A DNA stretch of 6,281 nucleotides from CAYZUC01 sp964481705. Its GTDB lineage: Bacteria > Bacillota > Clostridia > Lachnospirales > Lachnospiraceae. The notes beneath the pieces were generated by a model. It saw nothing but the letters and a program-made list of their open reading frames with translations, was not told the origin of the DNA and made no database searches. The position numbers and the translations under genes were made by a program. Location: NCBI GenBank assembly GCA_964481705.1, contig CAYZUC010000135.1, positions 1 to 6,281 of the forward strand, read 5' to 3'. Positions 6,082 to 6,281 of this stretch are shown one piece after another (the first letter of the stretch is position 1; each line of letters starts with the position of its first letter).

Positions 6082-6281
6082 ATGAATTCTTTAAAAAGTA
6101 ATGAGTTGTTTCAATCTGTTTATAAGAATGGAAAATCCTATGCAAATAGGTATTTGGTTATGTATGTATTAGAAAACAGTCAAGATATAAACAGAGTTGG
6201 AATTTCGGTCAGTAAGAAAGTCGGAAATAGTATTGTAAGACATCGACTGACCCGGTTGATTAGAGAAAGCTACCGACTACA
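6082..6281 (+). CDS. rnpA: RNase P protein component (3' end outside window)
   Basis: Small basic protein that partners the RNase P RNA in maturing tRNA 5' ends. The 66 visible residues of a usual 110-120 begin MNSLKSNELFQSVYKNGKSYANRYLVMYVL, the typical RnpA start, and reach the conserved helix: VGISVSKKVGNSIVRHRLTRLIRESYRL. The family's RNR motif in this helix reads R53-H54-R55 here, so the central Asn is replaced by His; I believe this occurs in related Clostridia but cannot verify it. The start has Shine-Dalgarno TGGAG (6071-6075) six bases upstream. It is very likely cotranscribed with rpmH, as in most bacteria, with the paired hairpins in between. Confidence 0.96.
   Translation, partial: MNSLKSNELFQSVYKNGKSYANRYLVMYVLENSQDINRVGISVSKKVGNSIVRHRLTRLIRESYRL

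Overview
This window is the chromosomal replication origin region of a low-GC, Gram-positive bacterium. Gene order is gyrB–recF–yaaA–dnaN–dnaA on the minus strand, then rpmH–rnpA on the plus strand, which is the classic Firmicutes origin arrangement. The AT-rich DNA, purine-rich Shine-Dalgarno sites and protein signatures (GyrB TOPRIM 'TARSRATQAILP', RnpA 'VRHRLTRLIRES', DnaN ending 'LILPVNF') point to Clostridia, probably Lachnospiraceae. The family-level placement is an inference from remembered family features, not a database result.

Layout: gyrB (1-1391, 3' part outside the window), recF (1412-2491), the S4-domain gene yaaA (2488-2700) and dnaN (2726-3835) are tightly packed, with a 4-nt ATGA overlap between yaaA and recF, and look like one operon. 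A 247-bp non-coding segment (3836-4082) separates dnaN from dnaA (4083-5429). A second non-coding segment of 461 bp (5430-5890) separates dnaA from the divergent rpmH (5891-6025). rnpA (6082 onward) follows rpmH and runs off the right edge.

Both non-coding segments carry DnaA boxes, so the origin is bipartite around dnaA, as in Bacillus subtilis. The dnaA–dnaN segment holds what looks like the unwinding site: an AT-only stretch, seven uninterrupted DnaA-trios (5'-TAG/TAA), and two nearly adjacent DnaA-box-like sequences in the expected orientation. The rpmH–dnaA segment holds a pair of perfect, inverted DnaA boxes, weaker boxes, a near-consensus sigma-A promoter for rpmH and a weaker candidate promoter for dnaA.

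Functionally the genes form one unit: DnaA opens the origin, DnaN is the sliding clamp, RecF works with recombination at gaps, GyrB relieves supercoiling ahead of the fork, and the divergent pair supplies ribosomal protein L34 and the RNase P protein. All genes point away from the origin, in the direction of fork movement. I see no mobile element, CRISPR array, tRNA, rRNA or accessory system. The most interesting content lies in the cis-acting origin DNA and in small departures from usual motifs in DnaA and RnpA.
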